Source of the DNA: a bacterium HR20
GTDB lineage: Bacteria; Bacteroidota; Ignavibacteria; Kapaibacteriales; NICIL-2
NCBI GenBank assembly: GCA_002898675.1
Contig: BEHW01000072.1
Span: forward strand, 1 to 11,233
Length of the DNA: 11,233 nt
Reading direction: 5' to 3'
Position numbers and translations under genes: made by a program
Notes under the pieces: model-generated
The model's input: the letters and a program-made list of their open reading frames with translations, nothing else
Told to the model about the DNA's origin: nothing
Database searches by the model: none
Shown: piece by piece, positions 1-6,690 of the stretch
How the letters are laid out: the number at the start of each line of letters is the position of its first letter
How positions within the stretch are numbered: the stretch's first letter is position 1

Positions 1-242
1 TTGGTTTCTGCATTGATGCTCCGCCAAGTTGCGGACATCACTTACCTACTGCGTGCTCTCTTGCCCTGCAACGTATGGCGCATTGCGTACCGACGAATGC
101 TTGTGTCTGCGAGGAAAATGGGAGTGAGAGCCATACCAAATTTCAAGTGCAATATACGACGGTCTCGCCCCGAACCTTGAACGGAGCGCCAGGTGGTTCG
201 TTGCCCCCATCCCCAGGTGAGTTGCAGCGCAGCGCCGATCAT

Positions 243-256
243 TGCGTGCGCACGCA
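243..256. repeat. 14-bp perfect palindrome upstream of flhF
   Basis: TGCGTGCGCACGCA is its own reverse complement. With one T/G mismatch the symmetry extends to 240-259. It lies 17 bp before a sigma-54-like -24 element and about 75 bp before the flhF start. It could be an operator or a chance GC-rich palindrome. Confidence 0.4.
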
Positions 257-273
257 GTGGCGAAGAACGAAGC

Positions 274-288
274 TGGCACAGTTTTTAC
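274..288 (+). promoter_or_regulatory. Possible sigma-54-like promoter of the flhF cluster
   Basis: TGGCAC at 274-279, then five bases, then TTAC at 285-288. The -24 half fits the sigma-54 consensus and the spacing is right, but the -12 half has AC where GC is nearly invariant. Transcription would start near 299, about 30 bases before the flhF start and upstream of its GGAG ribosome-binding site. Sigma-54 control of flagellar genes is common, but the imperfect -12 element makes this only a candidate. Confidence 0.25.
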
Positions 289-330
289 GGATACACCTTC
301 TGGAATCAATCTCAACCTGGAGCACACTGC

Positions 331-1533
331 ATGGAGGCACCTGTGCCAACAACGACGCGAACGAAAAAGTTTATCGCACCAACGCTCCGCCAAGCACTCG
401 ATGCCATGCGCAGAGAGCTTGGTGACGACGCCCTCCTTCTGGCAACTCGCTCAGGTGTTGACACCGACGGCATGCCCTTTGCCGAAGTCGTGGGTATGGC
501 AGCGAGCAGGCAAGCGTTCACAACGACTATCCTCACAGATGCTGCTGGAGCAGCATCTCCACCATCGAGAGTTCGCGGGCACTCGCCAGGAGAACCGGTT
601 CCCTTACGGTACTACATCGAACGCGGAGCTACTCCATCAACCGAGCAACGTGCAATTGCGCAGCTGCAAGAAGACATCCATCGTCTGTCGGCAAAGCTAA
701 CCGAAATCACACACGCGGTCGCATACCGTTATAGCGCCATTCTACCTGATCCGTACCGGCAGATCTACGAGATGCTCCGCAATGCGGGGTTTGCCGAACA
801 TCACGCAGGCTTTCTCGTTGCACATATTGCTAACGGACAGCAGCCGACGACCACGGAAGAATGCATCGAGCGACTCCGTACAACCCTTGCAGAACTTCTC
901 CCGATCGAGCCAATCTTTGCAACGTCGGTGCCTTCGATCATCGCATTCAGTGGACCAAGCGGGAGCGGCAAGACAACGACGTTGATGAAGGTTGCGCTCT
1001 CGCTCCAGAAGGTATATCCTGAGCACAGGATTACACTCGTCGCTACCGACACCGAGCGAATCGCCGCAAACGAACAGCTCCGCTCGCTTGCAACTATTGT
1101 TGGGCTCAACCTTATCACAGCGCGCACGCAGAGCGACCTTGCAGTTCTCCCCAACGATGGGATTGCGCTGGTTGATCTTCCTCCACCGAGTGGACGGAGC
1201 AGCATACAGAGTGCTACACTTGCTGATGCCACGGTCGCAGCTGGAGGTGTCGTCATCTGCACGCTCCCTGCCACGACCGATCGCGACATCGCCCGATCAC
1301 TCCTCCAACAAGCGGCAACAAATGAGCAATACCGAATTGCTCTGACCAAGCTCGACGAAGCGCCACAGTGCGGGCACCTCTTGCCGCTGTTCTGGGAATG
1401 CAATGTTCCCCTCTCGCTCATGACCACAGGCACACGATTACCCGATGATCTGGTCGAACCGAGCATTGACCATCTGATGCAGTTTCTGTTTTCAGCACCA
1501 CAGAATCGGTATCATTTCGCTCGAGGGCAATGA
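331..1533 (+). CDS. flhF: FlhF-like SRP-family GTPase, flagellar biosynthesis
   Basis: A 400-aa homologue of FlhF, the signal-recognition-particle-type GTPase that sets the place and number of flagella at the membrane. The start at 331 is chosen because GGAG lies 8 nt upstream and residues 13-40 then match the family N-terminus (KFIAPTLRQAL, then ELGDDALLLATR). A variable linker (about 70-130) leads to the NG domain: P-loop GPSGSGKTT at 208-216, DTERIAANEQL at 240-250 (usually DTxRxxAxxQL), TKLDE at 339-343, and a closing GTRLPDDL at 367-374. The G3 motif, normally DTAGR, reads DLPPPSGR (282-289), so GTP hydrolysis or its activation may be altered. An upstream ATG at 193 would add 46 residues that do not look like FlhF. 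The stop overlaps the next gene (ATGA). The usual downstream partner FlhG is not adjacent. Confidence 0.88.
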   Translation: MEAPVPTTTRTKKFIAPTLRQALDAMRRELGDDALLLATRSGVDTDGMPFAEVVGMAASRQAFTTTILTDAAGAASPPSRVRGHSPGEPVPLRYYIERGATPSTEQRAIAQLQEDIHRLSAKLTEITHAVAYRYSAILPDPYRQIYEMLRNAGFAEHHAGFLVAHIANGQQPTTTEECIERLRTTLAELLPIEPIFATSVPSIIAFSGPSGSGKTTTLMKVALSLQKVYPEHRITLVATDTERIAANEQLRSLATIVGLNLITARTQSDLAVLPNDGIALVDLPPPSGRSSIQSATLADATVAAGGVVICTLPATTDRDIARSLLQQAATNEQYRIALTKLDEAPQCGHLLPLFWECNVPLSLMTTGTRLPDDLVEPSIDHLMQFLFSAPQNRYHFARGQ

Positions 1534-1904
1534 GCAAACGCAAACGAACAATGACAGACACTGCACCGGAAGCCGAGCAGTCCGTTCGATTTCCGCTCGG
1601 TGTGGTCTTCCACTTGAGCACACTTGCAGCATCCATCAGTATGCTGCTCCAGATTGCCGCCGGTGCAAGCGACCTGTACAGCATCCTACTTCGCACGACG
1701 ATAGTCTTCGTCGGTGTTGCCGTCGCTGGCAGCATCGTTATGGTTGCGATCGTCACCGCGATTGCCCACACCAAGCAAGAGGAGCTCAACCAAGCGCTCC
1801 AGCTTGCTCGTGAGGAACAGATGGCTGCCATGCTTTCGATTCCACCTGCGTCACGCTCGCACCAGCCGACATCACAAGAATCTGAACACACTGTTTCTCA
1901 ATGA
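1530..1904 (+). CDS. Small two-helix membrane protein between flhF and fliA
   Basis: I do not recognise a family for this 124-aa protein. The basic, polar N-terminus (KRKR at 3-6) is followed by two hydrophobic segments at about 21-44 and 56-79, then a charged, probably helical stretch (about 81-104) and a polar Ser/Gln/Pro-rich tail. This suggests an inner-membrane hairpin with both ends probably cytoplasmic, which is an inference from the positive charge. The start ATG at 1530 overlaps the flhF stop as ATGA and has GAGGG just upstream; its stop overlaps the fliA start in the same way. The double overlap implies translational coupling and a role linked to flagellar assembly or its regulation. 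It sits where FlhG is often encoded but has no ATPase motif. ATG at 1551 is an alternative start. Confidence 0.75.
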   Translation: MSKRKRTMTDTAPEAEQSVRFPLGVVFHLSTLAASISMLLQIAAGASDLYSILLRTTIVFVGVAVAGSIVMVAIVTAIAHTKQEELNQALQLAREEQMAAMLSIPPASRSHQPTSQESEHTVSQ

Positions 1905-2782
1905 CCGAAGAACCGATGGCAACCAAACAACGACCTCCTGCTGAACCAACCAATGAGCTTGCCTTCGCGGACCTGTGGAAGGAGCTCCGTTCTCGTCGAA
2001 CACCGAAGGCACGAAAAATCGAGATCAAACGGCAACTGCTTCTCCACTACATGTGGATCGTTCGGTACACGCTTTACAACATGACGATTCCTTCCAATTC
2101 GCTGCTCGGCGAGGAAGATTTTCTGCACGTGGGTCTGCTCGGATTGAACGATGCGATCGAACGGTTCGAACCGGAGCGTGGCATCAAGTTCGAAACATTT
2201 GCTGTACCTCGTGTGCGTGGAATCATTCTCGATGAAATGCGCAAACTCGACTGGCTCTCCCGCTCTGCTCGTCGGAAGGTGCAAGAGCTTACCGAGGCAA
2301 GCGACCGCCTCCGCAGTGAACTTGGGCGCGAAGCCTCACCGGATGAACTACAAGCGATGCTCGGTATTACCCCCGAAGAGTATCAGTCATACCTCGAAGC
2401 AATGGCGGCAGCGAATGCTTCCTTTTCACTTTCCACCCCCGAAACAAGCTACGACGACGACGGCAACGAGCACGATACCATCGAAGAAATTCCCGATTAC
2501 GATGGCGAAAATCCCTTTACGCAGCTTGCCCACGATGAGCGCGTCGAGTTTGTCCGCCAATACATCCAGAAGCTCCCCGAGCGCGAACGACTTGTCATGA
2601 CGCTCTACTACTACGAGGAGATGACCTTCAAAGAAATTGGCGAGATGCTCGGCTTGACGGAAAGCCGCATTTGCCAAATCCACACGCAAATCTGCAACGA
2701 CCTCCGCAAAAAACTCGAAGCGTACGAGGCAGACTACGGTCCAACCAACGAAAACACGAAGACTGAAAAGCGCATCCTTTAG
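1901..2782 (+). CDS. fliA: Flagellar sigma factor FliA/WhiG family (sigma-28)
   Basis: A 293-aa group-3 sigma factor that directs RNA polymerase to late flagellar and chemotaxis promoters. Region 2 is clear at about 70-125 (VGLLGLNDAIERF, GIKFETFAVPRVRGIILDE, then LDWLSRSARR, a FliA/WhiG signature). Region 3 covers about 125-175, and region 4 about 220-272 (LPERERLVMTLYYYEEMTFK, then EIGEMLGLTESRICQIH, the helix-turn-helix for the -35 element). It is longer than typical FliA (roughly 235-260 aa) because of a 20-residue leader and a very acidic linker at 179-213 between regions 3 and 4. The start at 1901 overlaps the previous stop; ATG at 1916 is possible. It is the last gene of the cluster and converges with rny. 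Confidence 0.93.
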   Translation: MTEEPMATKQRPPAEPTNELAFADLWKELRSRRTPKARKIEIKRQLLLHYMWIVRYTLYNMTIPSNSLLGEEDFLHVGLLGLNDAIERFEPERGIKFETFAVPRVRGIILDEMRKLDWLSRSARRKVQELTEASDRLRSELGREASPDELQAMLGITPEEYQSYLEAMAAANASFSLSTPETSYDDDGNEHDTIEEIPDYDGENPFTQLAHDERVEFVRQYIQKLPERERLVMTLYYYEEMTFKEIGEMLGLTESRICQIHTQICNDLRKKLEAYEADYGPTNENTKTEKRIL

Positions 2783-2818
2783 CAACGTCGGCGATGCGCT
2801 TGCGGCAATGTCAGTGCC

Positions 2819-2842
2819 TATGCGGCGATGAAGCGCCGCGTA
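2819..2842. terminator. GC-rich hairpin between convergent fliA and rny
   Basis: GCGGCG at 2822-2827 pairs with CGCCGC at 2834-2839 around a 6-nt loop. Two flanking pairs and a T-G wobble extend the stem to 9 bp. It lies in the 65-base gap between the converging stops of fliA (+) and rny (-), where a bidirectional terminator is expected. There is no good U run on either side, so its efficiency is uncertain. Confidence 0.45.
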
Positions 2843-2847
2843 CCTTC

Positions 2848-4410
2848 CTATTTCGCGATTGCGTAGCTGCGGCGCTCGCGGATGACCGTCACCTTGATTT
2901 GCCCGGGATACTCCATTTCGTGCTCGATGCGTTTGGCAATCTCCGTTGCCAGTTGATCGGCGGTCAAGTCATCAATCTTTTCTGGCTCGACGACGACGCG
3001 GATTTCGCGGCCTGCCTGGATCGCAAAGGTTTTCTGTACGCCATCGAAACTCATCGCGATTTCTTCGAGCTTTTCGAGCCGTTTGATGTACTGCTCCAGT
3101 GATTCGCGCCGCGCTCCTGGACGTGCACCACTTATCGAGTCTGCCGCTTGGACCAGCACAGCAATCGGCGTTTCCATCTCGATATCTTCGTGGTGTGCGC
3201 CAATTGCGTTGCAGACGACTGGATGTTCACGGTAACGCTTGGCAAGTTCCATTCCGAGCAACGCGTGCGGTCCATCGGTGTTGCGGTCGAGAACTTTGCC
3301 GATGTCGTGGAGTAGCCCTGCCCGCTTGGCATGCTGGACGTCCAGCCCAAGCTCAGCTGCCATGGTTCCAGCAAGGAATGCAACTTCGACCGAGTGCGCC
3401 AGCAAATTTTGCCCGTAGCTCGAACGATACTTCATTTTCCCGACATGGCGGACAAGCTCTGGATGCATGTTGTGAATGCCGAGTTCCATGACAGCGTGTT
3501 CCCCGGCGCGGACAATTTCTTCGTCCACTTCCTTCCGAACTTTCTCGACGATTTCCTCGATCCGAGCTGGGTGGATGCGCCCATCGGCTAACAACCGTTC
3601 GAGCGCAATACGCGCAACCTCCCGACGGTATGGATCGAATGCGGAAATCGCAACAGCTTCCGGTGTATCGTCAATGATGAGATCAACACCGGTGGCGGAT
3701 TCGAAGGCGCGGATGTTCCGTCCTTCCTTGCCGATGATGCGACCCTTGAGTTCTTCGTTTGCAAGCGAGACAACCGAGACTGTCGTCTCGACGCAGTGAT
3801 CCGACGCCGTCCGCTGGATTGCCTCGATGACAAGTTTCTGTGCCTCGCGCTGCGCTTGCTGTTTGGCTTCGTCCCGAATCTGCTTGATGAGCAGCGCTGC
3901 TTCGGCGCGCGCTTCGTTGACCATGTTTTCGATCAAGAAGCGCTTGGCGTCTTCCTGCGTCATGCCTGTAATCCGTTCCAAGCGCTGATTTTGCTCAGCG
4001 ACGAGTGCTTCGGCTTCCTTGAGTTTTTGTTCGATGATGCGCTGTTTTCGTTGGAGTTCCTGCTCGGCTTGCTGAACTTGCTTTTCCTTGCGTGCAATCA
4101 GCTCGAGCTTGCTTTCAATCGCCTCTTCACGGCTGGCAAGTTGCTTTTCCTGATTTTGGAGTTTCGCACGCCGGGAGTTCAGCTCCTTTTCCATCTCCTG
4201 GCGTTTTTTGTGGATTTCTTCCTTGGCTTCGAGCAACCGCTCTTTCTTGAGCGTGCGCGCTTCTTTTTCTGCTTCCTCCAAAATCGCTTTCGCTTTTTCC
4301 TGAGCATCGGTAATTCGTGCTGCTGCAGCCCGTGTGCCAGCAAAATAGGCGATTCCAAATCCGAGCACTAACCCGATAACACCGAGAATGAGTACGGTCA
4401 TGTATTCCAT
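2848..4410 (-). CDS. rny: Ribonuclease Y
   Basis: A 520-aa membrane-anchored endoribonuclease that starts the decay of many mRNAs. Domain order is canonical: an N-terminal membrane helix (about 5-24), a long charged coiled coil (about 30-195), a KH RNA-binding domain with GRIIGKEGRNIRAFE at 223-237, and a metal-dependent HD domain with H339, HDIGK at 368-372, GAHHED at 404-409 and D424. The length matches the family. The start at 4410 is chosen because it puts the membrane segment at the N-terminus; ATG at 4401 is also possible. The upstream ribosome-binding site is weak (GGA about 6 nt before the start). It follows the 6S candidate by 41 nt, so it may depend on read-through past the RNA's U-rich 3' end. 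Confidence 0.97.
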   Translation of the reverse strand: MEYMTVLILGVIGLVLGFGIAYFAGTRAAAARITDAQEKAKAILEEAEKEARTLKKERLLEAKEEIHKKRQEMEKELNSRRAKLQNQEKQLASREEAIESKLELIARKEKQVQQAEQELQRKQRIIEQKLKEAEALVAEQNQRLERITGMTQEDAKRFLIENMVNEARAEAALLIKQIRDEAKQQAQREAQKLVIEAIQRTASDHCVETTVSVVSLANEELKGRIIGKEGRNIRAFESATGVDLIIDDTPEAVAISAFDPYRREVARIALERLLADGRIHPARIEEIVEKVRKEVDEEIVRAGEHAVMELGIHNMHPELVRHVGKMKYRSSYGQNLLAHSVEVAFLAGTMAAELGLDVQHAKRAGLLHDIGKVLDRNTDGPHALLGMELAKRYREHPVVCNAIGAHHEDIEMETPIAVLVQAADSISGARPGARRESLEQYIKRLEKLEEIAMSFDGVQKTFAIQAGREIRVVVEPEKIDDLTADQLATEIAKRIEHEMEYPGQIKVTVIRERRSYAIAK

Positions 4411-4441
4411 CGCATCCAGCTCTGAGATTGTGAAACCGAAT

Positions 4442-4467
4442 AAAAAAGCACGAGCCGTACTTCATGC
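4442..4467 (-). terminator. Alternative terminator hairpin at the 3' end of the RNA
   Basis: On the - strand GCATG (4467-4463) can pair with CGTGC (4452-4448), including one G-U pair and a 10-nt loop, directly followed by six T (4447-4442). This is terminator-like, but it competes with the closing stem of the ncRNA because it uses the same bases. Read-through would be needed for rny if it shares the upstream promoter. Confidence 0.4.
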
Positions 4468-4680
4468 ATCGCTCGCCTCTGGGGCGTGACGGGTATCGCA
4501 AGAACCCTTCCAGCACACAGTGGGTTGTAGCCCTCATGCCGCTGGCTCCTGCCGCCAGAGAAGATCCTGGCCATGCTCGATGGCACGGTGCAGTCTGCCA
4601 TTGGGATGCGGAGCCTACGACCCTGCTTGACTCACATCGGTTCTGCGCTACGCGTGTGCAACGATGATGCAGTACGGCTC
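4452..4680 (-). ncRNA. ssrS: Structured RNA, candidate 6S RNA
   Basis: The 346-base gap between zapA and rny holds a long folded RNA rather than a gene. Its ends close perfectly: GAGCCGTACT (4680-4671) pairs with AGTACGGCTC (4461-4452), and GCATC (4670-4666) with GATGC (4470-4466). An open region follows, with a small CGCC/GGCG hairpin on its 3' side (4486-4474). Then comes a long apical arm: AGAACC/GGTTCT (4644-4639 with 4506-4501) flanked by CGC/GCG and GTA/TAC, GGGTCGTAG/CTACAACCC with one mismatch (4623-4615 with 4530-4522), GCTCC/GGAGC, and a GCCAG/CTGGC hairpin. A closing stem, central bubble and apical arm is the 6S layout, a mimic of an open promoter that binds sigma-70 RNA polymerase. 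From memory, zapA-6S-rny is a known arrangement in Bacteroidota. At about 229 nt it is longer than the usual 180-200, and identity rests on hand folding and synteny. Confidence 0.62.
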
Positions 4681-4756
4681 GCTATCGTTTTGAGTTTTCC
4701 AAAGAACCGATGACTGTTGACCAACTCCGAACGTCGCGATTCCACCCGCATGCGCG

Positions 4757-5053
4757 TTAGGCAGCCATCGCGACTGCTTCGGTGATCGCTTGTTCCAAGT
4801 GTGAACGCATCGCTCGGAGCTCACTGCAGAGATATTCGATCGTCTGGCGATGATGCTGGCTGAGCCAGTCGTGGCGCTCGGCAATGTTGAGCGCTGCCAA
4901 AATTGCCAACGTTGGCGTTGATTGGTCGGTTGAATCCTGACGGAGCACCTCCAGCAGCCGCTCGATCTCCGCTGCTGCCCGCAGCGTGCGTTCTTGGTCA
5001 TCGCATCGTAAGCGAAATTGACGTCCACCGATCGTAACAGTCACCGTCGTCAT
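4757..5053 (-). CDS. zapA: Cell division protein ZapA
   Basis: A 98-aa ZapA homologue, which bundles FtsZ filaments and stabilises the Z ring. It begins MTTVTVTIGGRQFRLRCDD, the beta-strand start of the family (V-I-x-G-x-x-[YF]-x-[LI]). A helical part follows, with LAILAALNIAERH and a C-terminal coiled coil (about 60-90) used for dimer/tetramer formation. The length is normal. The start at 5053 is chosen because the family fold begins there. An in-frame ATG at 5092 would add MRKFDQCNDDDAP and would lie inside a perfect inverted repeat (5077-5098). No clear Shine-Dalgarno is visible for either. It follows the coiled-coil gene by 95 nt and precedes the 6S candidate. Confidence 0.88.
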   Translation of the reverse strand: MTTVTVTIGGRQFRLRCDDQERTLRAAAEIERLLEVLRQDSTDQSTPTLAILAALNIAERHDWLSQHHRQTIEYLCSELRAMRSHLEQAITEAVAMAA

Positions 5054-5076
5054 AGGAGCGTCATCATCGTTGCACT

Positions 5077-5098
5077 GGTCAAATTTACGCATTTGACC
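5077..5098. promoter_or_regulatory. 22-bp inverted repeat just upstream of zapA
   Basis: Two perfect 8-bp arms (GGTCAAAT at 5077-5084 and ATTTGACC at 5091-5098) are separated by 6 bp. This is the geometry of a dimeric regulator site, such as the CRP/FNR family, though the arms do not match the CRP or FNR consensus. It could equally be an RNA hairpin in the zapA leader. It ends 24 bp before the chosen zapA start. Confidence 0.5.
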
Positions 5099-5148
5099 GC
5101 CGAACAAAACGGAAAAAGGTACCCTTTGTTGTAGAACGTTTGGCAGGC

Positions 5149-6687
5149 TCAAATGGCAAGTCGCTGTTGGAGGAGTTCCCGCGCTTGACGGACAGCTTGC
5201 ACCACCGCCGGATCAACCTGGAGCGTCTGGCGGACCTGCAGAATTTCCCGAATGCGTTCTACCAGCATTTCGAGCTGATCCATCGGGGGAAACGATTCCT
5301 GAGCAGGAGCAGAAGACGAAAGGGTTTCGAGCACTGACGCAATACGCTCAAGCTGCTCGGTCAGGTGCGATGTCTGCACCGCTGATGGTTGCTGCTCGAA
5401 CTGCCGCAGTCGTCGCTTGAGGAGGATATTCCGCTCAAGCTCGCTGCGAAGCTCATCTTCCAGTTGCCGGATACGTTCCCGTTGGGCGCGTAGTTGTTCC
5501 TGGAGATGCTCGCGCTCTCGCTCTGCAGCCTCGATTTTGATCTGGAGTGGTGCAATCGCCTCTGCGATGCGCCGCTCGACCTCCTGCTGGCTCTGTTGTG
5601 CAGCATGGAGCTGTTCGCGTAGACGCGTGACTTCATCAGTCAAGACTTCCAGCTGCTGCTGTTGCTGCGCTGCAGCACGTTCTCCCAGCTCCACCTCCCG
5701 GCGAAGGCGGGCGAGTTCTTCTGGCGATACTTCCGCCAGTTGTGCATGAAGTCGTTCGGAGGCAGTGCGAAGTTCCATGAGCTGTCTGCTCCGTTCCTCA
5801 AGCAGATGGCGAAGCTCCTCGCATTCGCGATCAACGGCCAGGGATTGCTGGCGGAGTTTCTCATTTTCCTGGTGGAGCTGGCGGAGCTGCTGTTCCAATT
5901 CCGTTTGGCGTTCAGCTACATGGGCGTCGGATGCAGATGCGGTGAGCGCTTGTTCTGCTTGTGCATATCGAGCAGCGAGTTGCTCCAGTTCGGCTGTCTT
6001 GCTCTCTAGCTCTGCTTTGAGTTGGGCGATGATTTGCTCGGCTTCGGCTGTGTGTTCGCGGAGCTGGTTGAGTTCCTCGGTGAGGACAGTATGCAGCTCC
6101 AGTTGCTCAAGGGCGTGATTGTATTCGGCGCGGAGTTGCTCTACCGTGGTGCGGAGATATGCCAATTCTTCCTGCTCTGCAACCGAACGCAAGTGCTCAT
6201 GCTCCAGCTCAGCGATACGGCTACGAAGCCGCTGGATCTCTGCTTCGAGCGCCGCAGTGCCTTCGAGCGCGTGCTGTGCGGCGCGGTAGTCTTCTGTCAG
6301 TTGAGCGTAGAGCTTCTGGAGCGATTCCAACTCGGCTCGAATCGTATTAGTCTGCCGAAGCTCGTGCTCTCGCTGGAGAAGGAGCCGCTCGCGCTCGGCG
6401 ATTTCACGCTGGAGTTGCTCGATTGCTTCTTGCGACTGCAAAAGCTCCTGCTGAAGGGCTTCTATCTGCTGCGCCTGTTCCTGAAGCGAGCGAACCTGCG
6501 TCTCCAGTTGCACAACGTGGGTACGGTGTTCGTTGAGCTGCACCTCGAGCGTGCGATTGGCTTGGCGGGCAGCACGGAGCTGCTCACCAAGCGTCTTGAG
6601 CGTTGCCGTGACGTTATACACCTGCTTCCAGAACAGCTCGAGCTCAGTTCGAAGCGCATCGGGAATGTGTTCCATCATGCCGTCCAT
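5149..6687 (-). CDS. Long coiled-coil protein between pheT and zapA
   Basis: I cannot assign a named family to this 512-aa protein. About residues 20-430 are almost unbroken heptad-like sequence rich in Leu, Glu, Gln, Arg and Ala, with a QQQQQ run, so a long parallel coiled coil is expected. A Ser/Pro/Ala-rich break (about 455-470) separates a short C-terminal helical part ending LLQQRLAI. There is no signal peptide or membrane segment, so it should be cytoplasmic. The start ATG at 6687 is 3 nt after the pheT stop; ATGs at 6678 and 6675 are alternatives. In related phyla I recall a much shorter coiled-coil protein at this place before zapA, so this may be an enlarged version with a role in cell division (Zap-like) or cell shape. 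That role is inferred from position only. Generic similarity to myosin- or SMC-like proteins carries no information about function. Confidence 0.82.
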   Translation of the reverse strand: MDGMMEHIPDALRTELELFWKQVYNVTATLKTLGEQLRAARQANRTLEVQLNEHRTHVVQLETQVRSLQEQAQQIEALQQELLQSQEAIEQLQREIAERERLLLQREHELRQTNTIRAELESLQKLYAQLTEDYRAAQHALEGTAALEAEIQRLRSRIAELEHEHLRSVAEQEELAYLRTTVEQLRAEYNHALEQLELHTVLTEELNQLREHTAEAEQIIAQLKAELESKTAELEQLAARYAQAEQALTASASDAHVAERQTELEQQLRQLHQENEKLRQQSLAVDRECEELRHLLEERSRQLMELRTASERLHAQLAEVSPEELARLRREVELGERAAAQQQQQLEVLTDEVTRLREQLHAAQQSQQEVERRIAEAIAPLQIKIEAAEREREHLQEQLRAQRERIRQLEDELRSELERNILLKRRLRQFEQQPSAVQTSHLTEQLERIASVLETLSSSAPAQESFPPMDQLEMLVERIREILQVRQTLQVDPAVVQAVRQARELLQQRLAI

Positions 6688-6690
6688 ACG

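Larger units (their letters stand above)
1..330. other. Upstream region of flhF, no convincing gene
   Basis: No reading frame here looks like a real protein. One + frame is open from the window edge to a TGA at 178-180 and could be the tail of a gene outside the window, but its 59 residues (Cys, Arg and Leu rich) match nothing I recognise. Another + frame runs from the edge to 427, and a - frame covers 46-393; both give Cys/His/Arg-rich, low-complexity translations typical of shadow frames. The region holds a perfect 14-bp palindrome at 243-256 and a sigma-54-like element at 274-288, so it is best read as the control region of the flagellar cluster. Confidence 0.5.

Noticed and set aside
193..330. 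Longer flhF start at 193
   Set aside because: The extra 46 residues are Cys/Ser/Trp-rich and unlike FlhF. The ATG at 331 has a ribosome-binding site and begins the conserved domain.
46..393. Minus-strand open frame of 115 codons before and into flhF
   Set aside because: The translation is rich in Cys, His and Arg, shows no motif, and overlaps the start of flhF.
3796..4371. Plus-strand 191-codon frame inside rny
   Set aside because: It is antisense to the coiled-coil part of RNase Y; the Phe/Leu-rich translation is a mirror of Glu/Lys codons.
4452..4680. tmRNA, SRP RNA or RNase P RNA as identity of the ncRNA
   Set aside because: I see no tRNA-like ends or tag frame, no SRP domain IV tetraloop motif, and no conserved RNase P core sequences.
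5112..5127. Short AAAGG/CCTTT inverted repeat near a T run after the coiled-coil gene
   Set aside because: The stem is 5 A/T-rich base pairs with a 3-nt loop, too weak to call a terminator.
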